NCBI GenBank assembly: GCA_947168855.1
Contig: CAMVNO010000003.1
Coordinates: forward strand, 281,474-345,473
Direction: 5' to 3'
DNA: 64,000 bases
From: an uncultured Clostridia bacterium
Lineage (GTDB): Bacteria > Bacillota > Clostridia > Christensenellales > CAG-138
Of this stretch, positions 33,164 through 42,806 are shown piece by piece; the first letter of the stretch is position 1; each line of letters starts with the position of its first letter. The notes beneath the pieces are model-generated. The model was given only the letters and a program-made list of their open reading frames with translations. It was not told where the DNA came from and did no database searches. Both the position numbers and the translations under genes were made by a program.

Positions 33164-34921
33164 ATGGCATTTCCGAGCGCATGGCTCGATGAGCTGCTGC
33201 ACAAAAACGATATCGTATCCGTTGTGTCGGAATACGTCGAGCTGAAGCCCAAGGGCAGAAAGCTTTGGGCGTGCTGTCCGCTGCACGGCGAAAAAACGCC
33301 GTCCTTCTCCGTTTCGCCGGACAAGCAGCTTTTTTACTGCTTCGGCTGTCACGCGGGCGGCACGGTCATCCAGTTCGTGATGGACATGGAGCGGCTGACG
33401 TTCTATGAGGCGGTCCAGATGCTCGCAAACCGCGCGAATATGGAGCTGCCGAACGAGATCAACGACCGCGAGATGCAGCGCCAGCGTGCGTACAAGAAGC
33501 GGCTGATCGAGGCGAACACCGAGGCGGCGCGGTATTATTCCGGCTGCTTCCTGAATCCGGCGATCGGCAAGGACGCGCAAGGCTACGCCGCAAGACGCGG
33601 GCTGAACGCCGAGATCGTCACGCGATTCGGCATCGGTTACGCGCCGGATACCTGGGATTCGCTTCTGAAGCTGTTGAAGGGCAAAGGTTATTCCGAGAAG
33701 GAGCTGGTCGACGCGGGGCTTCTGGTGCACAACGCCGAGCGCAACACCGTCTACGACGCGTTCCGCGGACGGCTGATCTTCCCGATCCTCGGGGTGAACG
33801 GACAGGTCCTCGGCTTCGGCGCGCGCGTGATGGGCGACGAAAAGCCGAAATACATCAACACGGGCGATACGCCGGTCTACAACAAGCGCAACAACCTTTA
33901 CGGACTGTACCTGCACAAAAACGAAAAGCTTGACGACCTGATCATGGTCGAAGGGTACATGGACGTGATCGGACTGTATAAGGCGGGCGTGAAGAACGCC
34001 GTTGCGAGTCTCGGCACGGCGCTGACACAACAGCAGGCGCGGCTTCTGAAACGCTATGTCGAAAAGGTCTACATCTGCTACGACGGCGACGCGGCGGGGC
34101 AGAACGCCACGGTCCGCGGGCTTGATATCCTGAAAGCCGAGGGGCTGGAGGTCCGCGTCATCACGATCCCGGACGGGCTCGATCCGGACGAATACGTGCA
34201 GGTCTACGGCAAGGAGGGCTTCGACCGGCTCAAAGAAAATGCGCTTTCGCTGAACGCATTCAAGCTCGAAGCGATGGCGAAGGGGTACGATCTGAACGAC
34301 GAGAACGGACGCGAGCGCTATGCCAAAACGGCATGCGCGTTCGTTGCGGGTCTGCAGCCGATCGAGCAGGAACGGTATTACCGGCTGATCGCAAAAAAGA
34401 CCGGCTACGCGCTGGAAGCGCTTGAGGCGCAGGGCGTACGGAGCGGCGGTCTGCAGATGACGGAGGATCGCACGCCGATCCGCGGCGGCTTCCGCAGACG
34501 GATCGAAACGGGCGAAGACCCGCGCGATGTGACGGAACGCACACTGATTCTTGCGTGTCTGCATGATAAACTCGCGCTGAGCCGGGCGATTGCGGAGAAC
34601 GCGGCGGAGCTGATCAAGAACGACACCTACCGCGCCATGTTTCTGGCGATGTGCGAGCAGGGCAGCGCGTTCTCGGCGGCAAAGTACATCGGCGAGCTCG
34701 ATGAAAAACAGGCGGAGACCGCGTCGGCTGTGCTCAAGGAAGAGGACGCGATGGAGAACGCGATCGAGACAACGGCGGACTGCATTCGCCGCATGCGGCG
34801 TGAGAGCGCGGAGGATGAGATCGCGGCGCTGCGGGCAAAGCTCAATAAACCGGATTTGACGGCGGAGGAACGAAACGCCGTTTTGAAAGAGATCACCGAA
34901 CGCATACGGGCAAATAAATAA
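33164..34921 (+). CDS. dnaG: DNA primase DnaG
   Basis: The 585-aa primase has the CHC2 zinc finger ([12 protein letters not shown] ... YCFGCHAGG), the RNA polymerase domain with [10 protein letters not shown] and TOPRIM metal motifs ([20 protein letters not shown]), and a helical C-terminal region for helicase binding. It synthesises RNA primers at the replication fork. Start has GGAGG 9 bases upstream; sigA begins 11 bp after its stop, the ancient dnaG-rpoD pairing. Confidence 0.97.
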   Translation: MAFPSAWLDELLHKNDIVSVVSEYVELKPKGRKLWACCPLHGEKTPSFSVSPDKQLFYCFGCHAGGTVIQFVMDMERLTFYEAVQMLANRANMELPNEINDREMQRQRAYKKRLIEANTEAARYYSGCFLNPAIGKDAQGYAARRGLNAEIVTRFGIGYAPDTWDSLLKLLKGKGYSEKELVDAGLLVHNAERNTVYDAFRGRLIFPILGVNGQVLGFGARVMGDEKPKYINTGDTPVYNKRNNLYGLYLHKNEKLDDLIMVEGYMDVIGLYKAGVKNAVASLGTALTQQQARLLKRYVEKVYICYDGDAAGQNATVRGLDILKAEGLEVRVITIPDGLDPDEYVQVYGKEGFDRLKENALSLNAFKLEAMAKGYDLNDENGRERYAKTACAFVAGLQPIEQERYYRLIAKKTGYALEALEAQGVRSGGLQMTEDRTPIRGGFRRRIETGEDPRDVTERTLILACLHDKLALSRAIAENAAELIKNDTYRAMFLAMCEQGSAFSAAKYIGELDEKQAETASAVLKEEDAMENAIETTADCIRRMRRESAEDEIAALRAKLNKPDLTAEERNAVLKEITERIRANK

Positions 34922-34932
34922 GGAGACGGGAC

Positions 34933-36465
34933 ATGGAAGAAACAAAAACCACCAAAAAGACCAGGAAGACCAAGCAGGAAGAGGTCAAGGACGTGACGGA
35001 ACCGGTCGAAGCGCAGGAAGCGCCCAAGAAGACCGCAAAACACGCGGCAAAGCCGAAAAAGGAAGAACCGAAGCCGGAAGAACAGCCGATCGAAACGCCG
35101 GTCGAATCCGCGCAGGAAGCGGTCGAACCCGAGCCCGAAAAGCCGAAGAAGGCTTCCAAAAGCCGCAAGAAGGCGGAGCCTAAGCCGGAAGAAGCACCGG
35201 TTGAGCCTGTGCAGGAACCCGAACCGGTCGAAGCACAGCCGGAACCGGAACCCGCGCCGGAACCGCTTCCCGAACAGGACAAGCCTGTGAAGAACAGCGC
35301 GAAGAAAGAATCAAAATCCGCGAAAAAGACCGAGAAACCCGAAGAAAAGCCGGAGCCGGAAGAGGAATCCGACGAGGATGAAGACGAACCGAAACCCGCC
35401 AATGCGGAGCAGCGCATTCGCGAGCTTCTGGAAAGCGGCAAGCAGAAGGGCGTTCTGACGTTCAACGAGGTCATGGATACGCTGAACGAGCTCGGCGTGG
35501 ACGCAGACCAGATGGACAAGATCTACGGCGAGCTGGAAGAGCTGAACATCGACATCGTCGAAGAGATCGAGGTTCCCGAGGATATCAACGAAGAGATCGC
35601 CGAGATCGAAACGATGCTGGCGCCGACCGAGGGCATCAACATCGACGACCCGGTCCGTATGTATCTCAAGGAAATCGGCAAGGTCCCGCTTCTGACCGCG
35701 CAGCAGGAAATCGACATCGCACAGCGGATGGCGGAAGGCGACCTCGACGCCAAGCATCAGCTTGCGGAAGCGAACCTTCGACTGGTCGTTTCGATCGCAA
35801 AGCGTTACGTCGGCCGCGGTATGCTGTTCCTCGACCTCATTCAGGAGGGCAACCTCGGCCTGATCAAGGCGGTCGAAAAGTTCGACTACCGCAAAGGCTA
35901 TAAGTTCTCCACGTACGCGACGTGGTGGATCCGTCAGGCGATCACCCGCGCGATCGCGGACCAGGCGCGCACGATCCGCATCCCGGTCCATATGGTGGAA
36001 ACGATCAACAAGCTGATCCGCGTCAACCGTCAGCTTGTGCAGGAGCTCGGCAGGGATCCGCGCCCGGATGAGATAGCAAAGGAAATGGGCATCTCGGAGG
36101 ACAAGGTCCGCGAGATCCTGAAGATCGCGCAGGAGCCGGTCTCCCTCGAAACGCCGATCGGCGAAGAGGACGATTCGCACCTCGGCGATTTTATCCCCGA
36201 CGATGATGCGCCCGCGCCCGCGGACGCCGTGGCGGTCGCGCTTTTGAAGGAACAGCTTGTGGAGGTTCTGAACACGCTGACCCCGCGCGAAGCGAAGGTG
36301 CTGCGTCTCCGTTACGGCCTGGACGACGGCAAGGCAAGAACGCTCGAAGAGGTCGGCAAGGAGTTCAACGTCACGCGTGAGCGCATCCGTCAGATCGAAG
36401 CAAAGGCGCTGCGCAAGCTCCGCCACCCGTCCCGGAGCAAAAAGCTCAAGGACTTCCTCGAATAA
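34933..36465 (+). CDS. sigA: Primary sigma factor SigA (RpoD) with long charged N-terminal extension
   Basis: The 510-aa protein has all regions of a housekeeping sigma: 1.2 ([16 protein letters not shown]), 2 ([34 protein letters not shown]), 3 ([14 protein letters not shown]) and 4.2 ([18 protein letters not shown]). Region 1.1 ([21 protein letters not shown]) starts near residue 157. Ahead of it lie about 156 residues of low-complexity sequence dominated by Lys, Glu, Pro and Ala ending in a poly-acidic run. Firmicutes SigA is normally near 370 residues, so this extension is unusual. AAGGAG precedes the ATG. The promoters noted in this window have the hexamers such a sigma would read. Confidence 0.97.
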   Translation: MEETKTTKKTRKTKQEEVKDVTEPVEAQEAPKKTAKHAAKPKKEEPKPEEQPIETPVESAQEAVEPEPEKPKKASKSRKKAEPKPEEAPVEPVQEPEPVEAQPEPEPAPEPLPEQDKPVKNSAKKESKSAKKTEKPEEKPEPEEESDEDEDEPKPANAEQRIRELLESGKQKGVLTFNEVMDTLNELGVDADQMDKIYGELEELNIDIVEEIEVPEDINEEIAEIETMLAPTEGINIDDPVRMYLKEIGKVPLLTAQQEIDIAQRMAEGDLDAKHQLAEANLRLVVSIAKRYVGRGMLFLDLIQEGNLGLIKAVEKFDYRKGYKFSTYATWWIRQAITRAIADQARTIRIPVHMVETINKLIRVNRQLVQELGRDPRPDEIAKEMGISEDKVREILKIAQEPVSLETPIGEEDDSHLGDFIPDDDAPAPADAVAVALLKEQLVEVLNTLTPREAKVLRLRYGLDDGKARTLEEVGKEFNVTRERIRQIEAKALRKLRHPSRSKKLKDFLE

Positions 36466-36518
36466 TCCCGGAAAGGAGCGATACGTACCTAAATAGACGT
36501 ATTGCAGACGGTATCATC

Positions 36519-37628
36519 ATGAATACACAAAAGAACATTATTCTCACCGGCGACCGCCCGACCGGCAGACTGCATCTCGGTCACTACGTCGGCTCGCTGA
36601 AGCGCCGCGTGGAGCTGCAGAATTCCGGCAAGTTCGACGCGATCAACATTCTGATCGCGGACGATCAGGCGTTGACGGACAACGCGGACAACCCGGCAAA
36701 GATCCGCGACAACATCGTGCAGGTCGCTTTGGACTATCTTTCGGTCGGCATCGACCCACAAAAATCCACGATCTGCATCCAGTCCGCGCTGCCCGCGCTG
36801 CATGCGCTGACGTTCTACTATATGAACCTCGTGACGACCGCGCGGCTTTCCAGAAACCCCACCGTCAAGGCGGAGATCCAGATGCGCGGCTTTGCGGACG
36901 AGGGGCTTCCGGCGGGCTTTTTCAGCTATCCGGTCTCGCAGGCGGCGGACATCACCGCGTTCAACGCGACCGTCGTGCCGGTCGGCGAGGATCAGCTTCC
37001 GATGATCGAGCAAACGCGCGAGATCGTCGAGAAGTTCAACCGCATCTACGGCGAAACGCTCGTGTTCCCGAAGGCGCTGATCCCCGAAAACGCGACGCAG
37101 CGCAGACTTCCCGGCGTCGACGGCAAGGCGAAGATGTCGAAATCGCTCGGCAACTGCATCTATCTGTCCGACGACGCAAAGACCGTCAAAAAGCAGGTCA
37201 ACGGCAAGATGTTCACCGATCCACAGCACCTTCGCATCGAGGATCCGGGGCATCTCGAGGGCAACGTGGTATTCACCTATCTCGACGCGCTTGCGACGGA
37301 CGCGCACTTTGCGGAGTTTCTGCCCGAGTACGCAAACCTCGACGAGATGAAAGCGCATTATACCCGCGGAGGTTTGGGCGACGGAACCTGCAAGAAATTC
37401 CTCATCAACGTGCTCGAAAGTGAGCTTGCGCCGATCCGCGCGAAGCGCGCAGAGTTGGAAGCGGACATCGACACGGTCTATGACGTGCTTTTGGAGGGCA
37501 CGAAGAAGGCTGTCGAGATCACCAATGAGACGCTTGCACGCGTGCGCGCGGCGATGCGGATCAACTACTTCGACGATCGCGCGATCGTCAGGGAATGGGA
37601 AGCGCTCCTGAGAGCCGCGAAACAATAA
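36519..37628 (+). CDS. trpS: Tryptophanyl-tRNA synthetase
   Basis: The 369-aa class I synthetase has the HIGH-type motif [13 protein letters not shown] and the KMSKS loop (GKAKMSKS), plus [14 protein letters not shown] and a C-terminal helical domain. It charges tRNA-Trp. The 53-bp leader after sigA has AAGGAG too far upstream and no clear Shine-Dalgarno next to ATG 36519; ATACGT/ACGTAT around 36482-36503 can form a small hairpin that would bring the AAGGAG closer. Too short for a T-box. Its stop overlaps the SDR start by one base (TAATG). Confidence 0.96.
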   Translation: MNTQKNIILTGDRPTGRLHLGHYVGSLKRRVELQNSGKFDAINILIADDQALTDNADNPAKIRDNIVQVALDYLSVGIDPQKSTICIQSALPALHALTFYYMNLVTTARLSRNPTVKAEIQMRGFADEGLPAGFFSYPVSQAADITAFNATVVPVGEDQLPMIEQTREIVEKFNRIYGETLVFPKALIPENATQRRLPGVDGKAKMSKSLGNCIYLSDDAKTVKKQVNGKMFTDPQHLRIEDPGHLEGNVVFTYLDALATDAHFAEFLPEYANLDEMKAHYTRGGLGDGTCKKFLINVLESELAPIRAKRAELEADIDTVYDVLLEGTKKAVEITNETLARVRAAMRINYFDDRAIVREWEALLRAAKQ

Positions 37629-38425
37629 TGAAAACGGTATTGCTGATCGGCGCAGGCGGGGGAATGGGTTCCGCCTGCGCCCATATGCTTTTATCGGACG
37701 GCGCGCGCGTACTCGGCGTCGACCGCCCGGGCACGGCGATGCCGGAGGGCGTCACGCCGCTTTTTGCTGACCTTACCGAACCGGACACGGTCACGGCGGC
37801 GTTTGACGCGGCAAAGACGCAGACGGATTCGCTCGACGCGATCGTCTATATGGCAGGGATCTACGACGCGGATTCGCTTGTCGAGATCGACGAGGACCGC
37901 ATGCGCCGCATCTTCGAGATCAACGTGTTCGGCGCGTACCGCACGGTCAAAGCATTTCTGCCGCTCATGCAGAAAGGCGCCCGCGTCGTGCTCGTCACAA
38001 GCGAGCTTGCGGACCTCGATCCGCTGCCGTTTACGGGGTTGTACGGCATCACCAAAGGGACGCTCGACAAGTACGCGTTCTCACTTGCGATGGAACTGCA
38101 GCTTCTCGGAATAACCGTTTCGGTCATCCGCCCCGGCGCGGTTCAGACACCGCTTTTAGGCGGTTCGGTCAAGAGCATCGAAGCGTTCACCGCGCGCACA
38201 AAACGGTATCCGGGCATTGCCGCAAAGTTTTTAAGCGTGACGAATTCAGTCGAAGCGAAGGCGGTCCCGCCCGAACAGGTCGCAAATAAGGTCAAAAAAG
38301 TCCTGACTGCCAAGCGCCCGCGTTTTGCATACAGCCTAAACCGCAATCCGCTGCTGCTTCTCTACGGGATCCTCCCTAAAAGGCTGAAGCTCTTTGCGAT
38401 CCGCACCGTTCTGAAAACCAAATAA
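37628..38425 (+). CDS. Short-chain dehydrogenase/reductase
   Basis: The 265-aa product has the SDR cofactor loop in a variant form (GAGGGMGSACA), VDRPG after strand 2, YMAGIYD for the NAG-type strand 4, and catalytic TSE..YGITK (Tyr, Lys of YxxxK). NAD(P)-linked, substrate unknown; a hydrophobic C-terminal tail (LLLLYGILPKRLKLF) could touch the membrane. ATG 37628 overlaps the trpS stop; the longer frame from 37595 has no support. Ends in a terminator shared with the convergent M18 gene. Confidence 0.85.
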   Translation: MKTVLLIGAGGGMGSACAHMLLSDGARVLGVDRPGTAMPEGVTPLFADLTEPDTVTAAFDAAKTQTDSLDAIVYMAGIYDADSLVEIDEDRMRRIFEINVFGAYRTVKAFLPLMQKGARVVLVTSELADLDPLPFTGLYGITKGTLDKYAFSLAMELQLLGITVSVIRPGAVQTPLLGGSVKSIEAFTARTKRYPGIAAKFLSVTNSVEAKAVPPEQVANKVKKVLTAKRPRFAYSLNRNPLLLLYGILPKRLKLFAIRTVLKTK

Positions 38426-38428
38426 AAC

Positions 38429-38453
38429 AAGCGGGAAGACAAGCTTCCCGCTT
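38429..38453. terminator. Bidirectional terminator between the SDR and M18 genes
   Basis: AAGCGGGAAG (38429-38438) pairs with CTTCCCGCTT (38444-38453) around ACAAG, with TTT on the plus side and A-rich sequence before it. Confidence 0.8.
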
Positions 38454-38468
38454 TCATATTTTTGGGGT

Positions 38469-39779
38469 TTATTCCAGCACGATCGCGTTTTGATCAGTGA
38501 TGACGAGCGCGCTTTCAAAGAACGCCTTTGCCGCGCGGACCATGTAGTCCGTATCCAGAACGCCGCCGGTCTCGACCGCGGAGTGCATGGCGAGCTGCGC
38601 AAGACCGATGTCGACGGTTTTCAGCGAAACGCGTGTATTGCTGATGCTGCCCAGGGTTCCGCCGCCGGCAATGTCGCTGCGGTTTGCAAAGTGCTGGACC
38701 GGCACGTCCGCCCTGCGGCAGATCTCCGCAAACAGCGCCTCGGAAAGCGCGTCGGTCGCGTAGCGCTGGTTTGCGTTATGCTTGATGACCACGCCGCCGT
38801 TGAGGTGCGGCGCGTTTTTCGGATCAGAAAGCTCCGGATGGTTCGGATGCAGCGCGTGTCCGTTGTCACAGGAGAGCATGAAGGAGGCGGGGAGCATTTC
38901 GGAAAGCGTATGTCCGTAATGCGCCGCGATGCGCGTAACCACGTCGAAAAGGAACGTGCTTGCGGCGCCCTGCTTCGTTTCGCTGCCGACCTCTTCGTTG
39001 TCAAACAGCGCATAGACCGGGATCGCCTTCGGAGCTTTGGCTTCGAGCAGCGCGGCAAGCGTCGTGTACGCGCACTGCAGGTCGTCGATGCGCGGCGCGC
39101 AGAAGAATGCATCGTCCGCGCCGAAGATCGAACCGCGGGTGCGGTTGATGACGAAGAGATCCATGGATACGATCGCGTCGGGCTCGACGCCGAGCCGTTC
39201 CGCAACGAGCTTTTTGACCGTGCCCTTGTCCTTTGTGTTGGACAGCAGCGGCAGCGTATCGACCGCCTTGTTGTATTTATAGCCGTTGTTGATCTCTCGA
39301 TTGAAATGGATGCATACATTCGGGATCAGGCAAAGATCGCGGTCGAACGTAACCACGCGCGTTTCGAACGCCGCGCCGTTTTTCACGATCGCGCGGCCGG
39401 CAAGCGACAGCGGACGGTCGAACCAGCTCGAGCAGATCATACCGCCGTAGCCTTCGGTGTTCAGCTTCAGATAGCGGTCGAACATGACGACCTCGCTGTC
39501 GGTTTTGAGCTTCCAGCTCGGCGAATCGCTGTGGCTTGCCGCGATCATAAAGCCCGGCTGCGGCGCCTCGGGCGCGACGAACGCGATCAGCGAGGAGCCG
39601 TTGCGCGTGACGTAATACTTTCCGCCCGGCGCGAGCTTCCATTCATTCCGGAAGGACAGGCGAACGAAGCCGTTTGCGTCCAGCATGGATTCCGCCTCGC
39701 GGACGGCGGCAAAGCTGACGGGGGAGCGCTCGATGAAGTCGAGCAGCGCGTTGGTGCGGTCAAAATCGGACTGATTCAT
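38469..39779 (-). CDS. M18 family zinc aminopeptidase
   Basis: The 436-aa protein matches aspartyl/aminopeptidase I-type M18 enzymes: ASHSDSP (H83, D85) for the first metal, RIDDLQC for the bridging aspartate, FDNEEVGS (catalytic Glu pair) and a C-terminal CDNGHALHPNH and AMHSAVET for the remaining histidines. It forms large tetrahedral oligomers that trim N-terminal residues from peptides in the cytoplasm. GGAGG 6 bases before ATG 39779 decides the start; the frame to 39881 overlaps the next gene. It is last in a four-gene envelope operon, which is an odd partner. Confidence 0.93.
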   Translation of the reverse strand: MNQSDFDRTNALLDFIERSPVSFAAVREAESMLDANGFVRLSFRNEWKLAPGGKYYVTRNGSSLIAFVAPEAPQPGFMIAASHSDSPSWKLKTDSEVVMFDRYLKLNTEGYGGMICSSWFDRPLSLAGRAIVKNGAAFETRVVTFDRDLCLIPNVCIHFNREINNGYKYNKAVDTLPLLSNTKDKGTVKKLVAERLGVEPDAIVSMDLFVINRTRGSIFGADDAFFCAPRIDDLQCAYTTLAALLEAKAPKAIPVYALFDNEEVGSETKQGAASTFLFDVVTRIAAHYGHTLSEMLPASFMLSCDNGHALHPNHPELSDPKNAPHLNGGVVIKHNANQRYATDALSEALFAEICRRADVPVQHFANRSDIAGGGTLGSISNTRVSLKTVDIGLAQLAMHSAVETGGVLDTDYMVRAAKAFFESALVITDQNAIVLE

Positions 39780-39781
39780 AC

Positions 39782-40144
39782 TTACCTCCTGAAAGATTGT
39801 GATTGAGACGGTCGATCCTTGTCGTGCCTGCGGCGCGGTTTCACGATCGCAAGCTGCAGAAGGACGCCGGAAGAGAGACACAGCAGCGGGATGACGAGAT
39901 CGGCGGCGATGAACAGATTCTCGCGCAGCGGATCGTTTTCGTCGGAGAGCGCTTTTCCGACACTATACACGGAGAAATCATGCTCCTGCATTGCCTGCCG
40001 GAGATATTGATCCTTTTGATCAGCTCCCGCGTCCGTCGCTTGCGCGCGCAAAGAGCAGATGATGAAGAACCCGAGGAACAGGATCGAGAGCAGCAGACCG
40101 ATATGCGCAAGGATCGTTGCGGTTTTGCGGATCGTTTTGTTCAT
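39782..40144 (-). CDS. Small membrane protein of unknown function
   Basis: The 120-aa product has two membrane segments (about 12-32 and 80-103) with an external charged loop containing DQKDQYLRQAMQEHDFSVY, and a basic Arg/Lys/Ser C-terminus. I recognise no family. It overlaps the NAGPA gene by 4 nt and ends 3 bp before the M18 start, so it belongs to that transcript and may help assemble or anchor its partners. Confidence 0.75.
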   Translation of the reverse strand: MNKTIRKTATILAHIGLLLSILFLGFFIICSLRAQATDAGADQKDQYLRQAMQEHDFSVYSVGKALSDENDPLRENLFIAADLVIPLLCLSSGVLLQLAIVKPRRRHDKDRPSQSQSFRR

Positions 40145-41511
40145 CGTGCGCCTCCCTTCGGGTCAATGAGGGCAAGGATATCGCTGTGCGTGCGGTCGTT
40201 GTGCCCGAACACGGTCTCATGCCAGACCATGCTGGAGGAACCGCCGCCGTCCAGATTGTACGCCATGGAGAATCCGAGATCCTCGCAGAGCTCGGAGAGC
40301 TCGATCAGCGTCATGCCGGGCGATTTTCCGTTGCCGTGGTTCTTTCCGTGGTAGTCGATCATGTCGCGCGTGCCGAGCACGACGAGCAATGCGTAATGAC
40401 CGGGCTCATAATAGCCGAGGACCGTCCGCGGATTGATCTTGCCGAGGCTGGAATTGAACTTCGTTTTCGCGGTCCCGTCGTCGTTCAAAAGCTTCGGACC
40501 GAAATAGAACGCCTGCCTTGGATACCGGCTCAGGATCTCGTCATAGTCGATCGTGTCGAGCACGCAGTCATAAACCTTCATCGACCCATCGTTGTACAGT
40601 ACGCAGAGATCGCGCGTGAACTTTGTCTGTCTGGAGCCGTCCTTCGGGAAGAGCTGCGCGCCGTTGCGGATCACGATCCCGTCCTCGATCTTGCCGGAAT
40701 TGAAATTGTCGCCGTTTGCGGCAACGATCGCGTGGATCTGTTCCGCATAGAACTGTGTATTCTGATTGTGATGATACGACAAACTGTAATTTGTTTTGAA
40801 GCAGTTTGCGTCGCGCACATAGATGTCGGCAACCTGATACTCGAGCTTGCGCTTCTGATAATGATAGATATCGACGGCCGCGTCCACGCCGCTGTATGTG
40901 TAGATCAGCGCCTTTTCCGTTCCGTCCGGCAGCGTTTCGATGACGTTGTCGTTGCCGAACGATTCCTCGACCGGCGTTTCACGAAATTTTTCCGGGAATT
41001 TCTCGGACAGCGGGATCATAGGCGTTGCAGTCGGTTCCGGCGTATGCTCCGTTTGGATCGGGTCGCTGTCGGTCGGCTCGCCGGACGTGGGATCCGGCGT
41101 CTGCATATCCGTGGCGATCGGTGTGGGAAGCGCGTATTCTTCGATCGTGTTCGGCTGTACCAGCGGATTTGTGCAGGTCTTGAGGTACAGCGTCATCGAC
41201 AGAGCCGCAAACAGAATGAGATCGCACAGAATGATCAGCCACATCCGCTCTTTGCGAAACGTCAGCTTCTTGAGCGTGCCGAAGATCCGCAGAAAATCCA
41301 GAAGCAGCACGGAAAGCACAAAGAGGATCGGAATCACGATCGGCAGCCATGGCATATTGGCGTAAATAAACGAATGCGGATTATAGTATTCCAGCAGATG
41401 AAACAGAATGTAGACTGCGGAAAAAACGATGCCGAGGTTCAGCAAAAGAACGGCGATCAATCGGATCACCGCCTGTGCGGTTTTTGAAAGGACGACACGC
41501 TTTCCGGACAT
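40141..41511 (-). CDS. Membrane-bound phosphodiester glycosidase (NAGPA family)
   Basis: The 456-aa product has three N-terminal membrane segments (about 13-37, 50-72, 88-109), a Pro/Thr-rich linker (about 120-165) and an external NAGPA domain with IVAANGDNF, a YFGPKLL strand and the C-terminal signature NLDGGGSSSMV. The family removes sugars linked by phosphodiester bonds, as in the mammalian uncovering enzyme and in bacterial teichoic or capsular polymers. Next to a GT2-GtrA transferase it probably processes a surface glycan. Starts 6 bp after the transferase stop. Confidence 0.88.
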   Translation of the reverse strand: MSGKRVVLSKTAQAVIRLIAVLLLNLGIVFSAVYILFHLLEYYNPHSFIYANMPWLPIVIPILFVLSVLLLDFLRIFGTLKKLTFRKERMWLIILCDLILFAALSMTLYLKTCTNPLVQPNTIEEYALPTPIATDMQTPDPTSGEPTDSDPIQTEHTPEPTATPMIPLSEKFPEKFRETPVEESFGNDNVIETLPDGTEKALIYTYSGVDAAVDIYHYQKRKLEYQVADIYVRDANCFKTNYSLSYHHNQNTQFYAEQIHAIVAANGDNFNSGKIEDGIVIRNGAQLFPKDGSRQTKFTRDLCVLYNDGSMKVYDCVLDTIDYDEILSRYPRQAFYFGPKLLNDDGTAKTKFNSSLGKINPRTVLGYYEPGHYALLVVLGTRDMIDYHGKNHGNGKSPGMTLIELSELCEDLGFSMAYNLDGGGSSSMVWHETVFGHNDRTHSDILALIDPKGGAR

Positions 41512-41517
41512 TGAGGA

Positions 41518-42579
41518 TCACCTGCCGCCTTCGCGGAAAACGATCGCCCGCTGCAAAAGATAGGAGAGCGGATACACGATCAGCTGCACCGGAATGTAGA
41601 CGATCCACTTGTTCATGCCAAGAGCAACGGCGCCGGCGGTGAGACCGCTTTGGATACCGAGGATGATGAGCGTCAGCAGGGCGAATTTCACAAAGCTCAT
41701 GCGCGCATCCTTCGCATGGAAGACCAGATAGCGGTTGAAGAAATAGTTGCAGGTAGCGGAGACGACCCTTGCGCCGATGACGCTCAGCAGACTCTGCAGC
41801 TCATCCCTTGCGATAAACTGCGACAAAATGCCCAAAAGGATCGCGTAAATCGCGTAATCGATCAGAAAAGATGCGAACGACGAAGCAACGAAGCGAAGGA
41901 ACGAGGTTCCCAGAAGCAGGACCTTATAGATGCGGAACGAATCCTTGACCGCGTGAAAATGAGAGGACTTGTTTTCCTCGATATAGACGGTGTCGATCCA
42001 CTCCTCGACGATGTCGATCCTGTTCTTTGTGCAGTGGATCAGTTGATTGATCTCATACTCGTAACGGTCGCCCTTGAGCGCGCACATCTCGGGAATGCGG
42101 AATGCGGAGAAAGCGCGCAGACCTGTCTGCGTGTCATAGACGCGGACGCCGGTGCAGAATTTGAATACGGCGCGGGTGATCGCATTGCCCGCACGGCTTT
42201 TGAAGGGGACGTTTCCGGTGAACTTGCGGGAACCGAGAACCAACGCGTCCGGATGCTCCCTGAGCCGATTTGCAACGCGCATCGCATCGGACACAAGATG
42301 CTGTCCGTCGGCGTCGACGGTCAGAACGGATTCGTCGGCGGGGAAGTGCTCGCCGATATACCGGAATGCCGTTTTCAAGGCGGCGCCTTTTCCTTTGTTG
42401 ACCTCGTGCTCCAGAAGAACCACATGATCGAACGAGCGAACCGCGTCGAACACGGGGCGGCAGGCTTCGCTGCTGCCGTCGTTGACAACGACGATCGGGA
42501 ATGTCGTCTGTTCGCTGAAATCTTTGAGTACGCCGAGAAGCTTCTCATCCGGTTCGTACGCGGGAATGACAACAATCAT
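41518..42579 (-). CDS. GT2 glycosyltransferase fused to a GtrA-like membrane domain
   Basis: The 353-aa protein joins a DPM1/PMT-like GT-A domain (VVIPAYEPDE, VVNDGSS, LTVDADGQH, QTGLRAF) to four membrane helices of the GtrA type (about 225-350: FASFLIDYAIYA, NYFFNRYLVF). It would transfer a sugar to a polyprenyl phosphate and help flip it. GGAGG 7 bases before ATG 42579 decides the start over 42618. It heads the minus-strand operon with NAGPA, a small membrane protein and M18. Confidence 0.92.
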   Translation of the reverse strand: MIVVIPAYEPDEKLLGVLKDFSEQTTFPIVVVNDGSSEACRPVFDAVRSFDHVVLLEHEVNKGKGAALKTAFRYIGEHFPADESVLTVDADGQHLVSDAMRVANRLREHPDALVLGSRKFTGNVPFKSRAGNAITRAVFKFCTGVRVYDTQTGLRAFSAFRIPEMCALKGDRYEYEINQLIHCTKNRIDIVEEWIDTVYIEENKSSHFHAVKDSFRIYKVLLLGTSFLRFVASSFASFLIDYAIYAILLGILSQFIARDELQSLLSVIGARVVSATCNYFFNRYLVFHAKDARMSFVKFALLTLIILGIQSGLTAGAVALGMNKWIVYIPVQLIVYPLSYLLQRAIVFREGGR

Positions 42580-42601
42580 GTTGCAACCTCCATAATAATT
42601 C

Positions 42602-42617
42602 AGTATACAGTATAGCA
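42602..42617 (-). promoter_or_regulatory. Extended -10 element for the glycosyltransferase operon
   Basis: On the minus strand TGC-TATACT (42609-42617), followed by a second TATACT at 42602-42607. A -35 like TTTCTT lies 16 bp upstream. The gap to 42800 also contains the divergent LCP leader. Confidence 0.5.
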
Positions 42618-42770
42618 CAAATCCGGTGAAAAGAAAGCTTTTTTTTCGGATTTTGCGACCGTATCGAAAGATACGGGGTGTTTATAAGGGAGGAATATAA
42701 AAATGCGTTGTTTTTGTAAAATGTTCGTAACGAATCTGAAATTGAATGGCTTTTTCATAATAAGGAGAGT

Positions 42771-42800
42771 ATGATTAAGAAAAAGATTCCGAAAGGATGA
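42771..42800 (+). CDS. Possible 9-residue leader peptide ahead of the LCP gene
   Basis: ATG at 42771 with AAGGAG just upstream encodes MIKKKIPKG followed by TGA at 42798-42800. The stop abuts the TTG at 42801, and the coding sequence contains the AAAGGA ribosome site of the LCP gene. It could couple or attenuate LCP translation, or be chance. Confidence 0.35.
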   Translation: MIKKKIPKG

Positions 42801-42806
42801 TTGGAT

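Noticed and set aside
36466-36518. T-box or attenuator ahead of trpS
   Set aside because: The leader is 53 nt, far too short for a T-box, and has no terminator.
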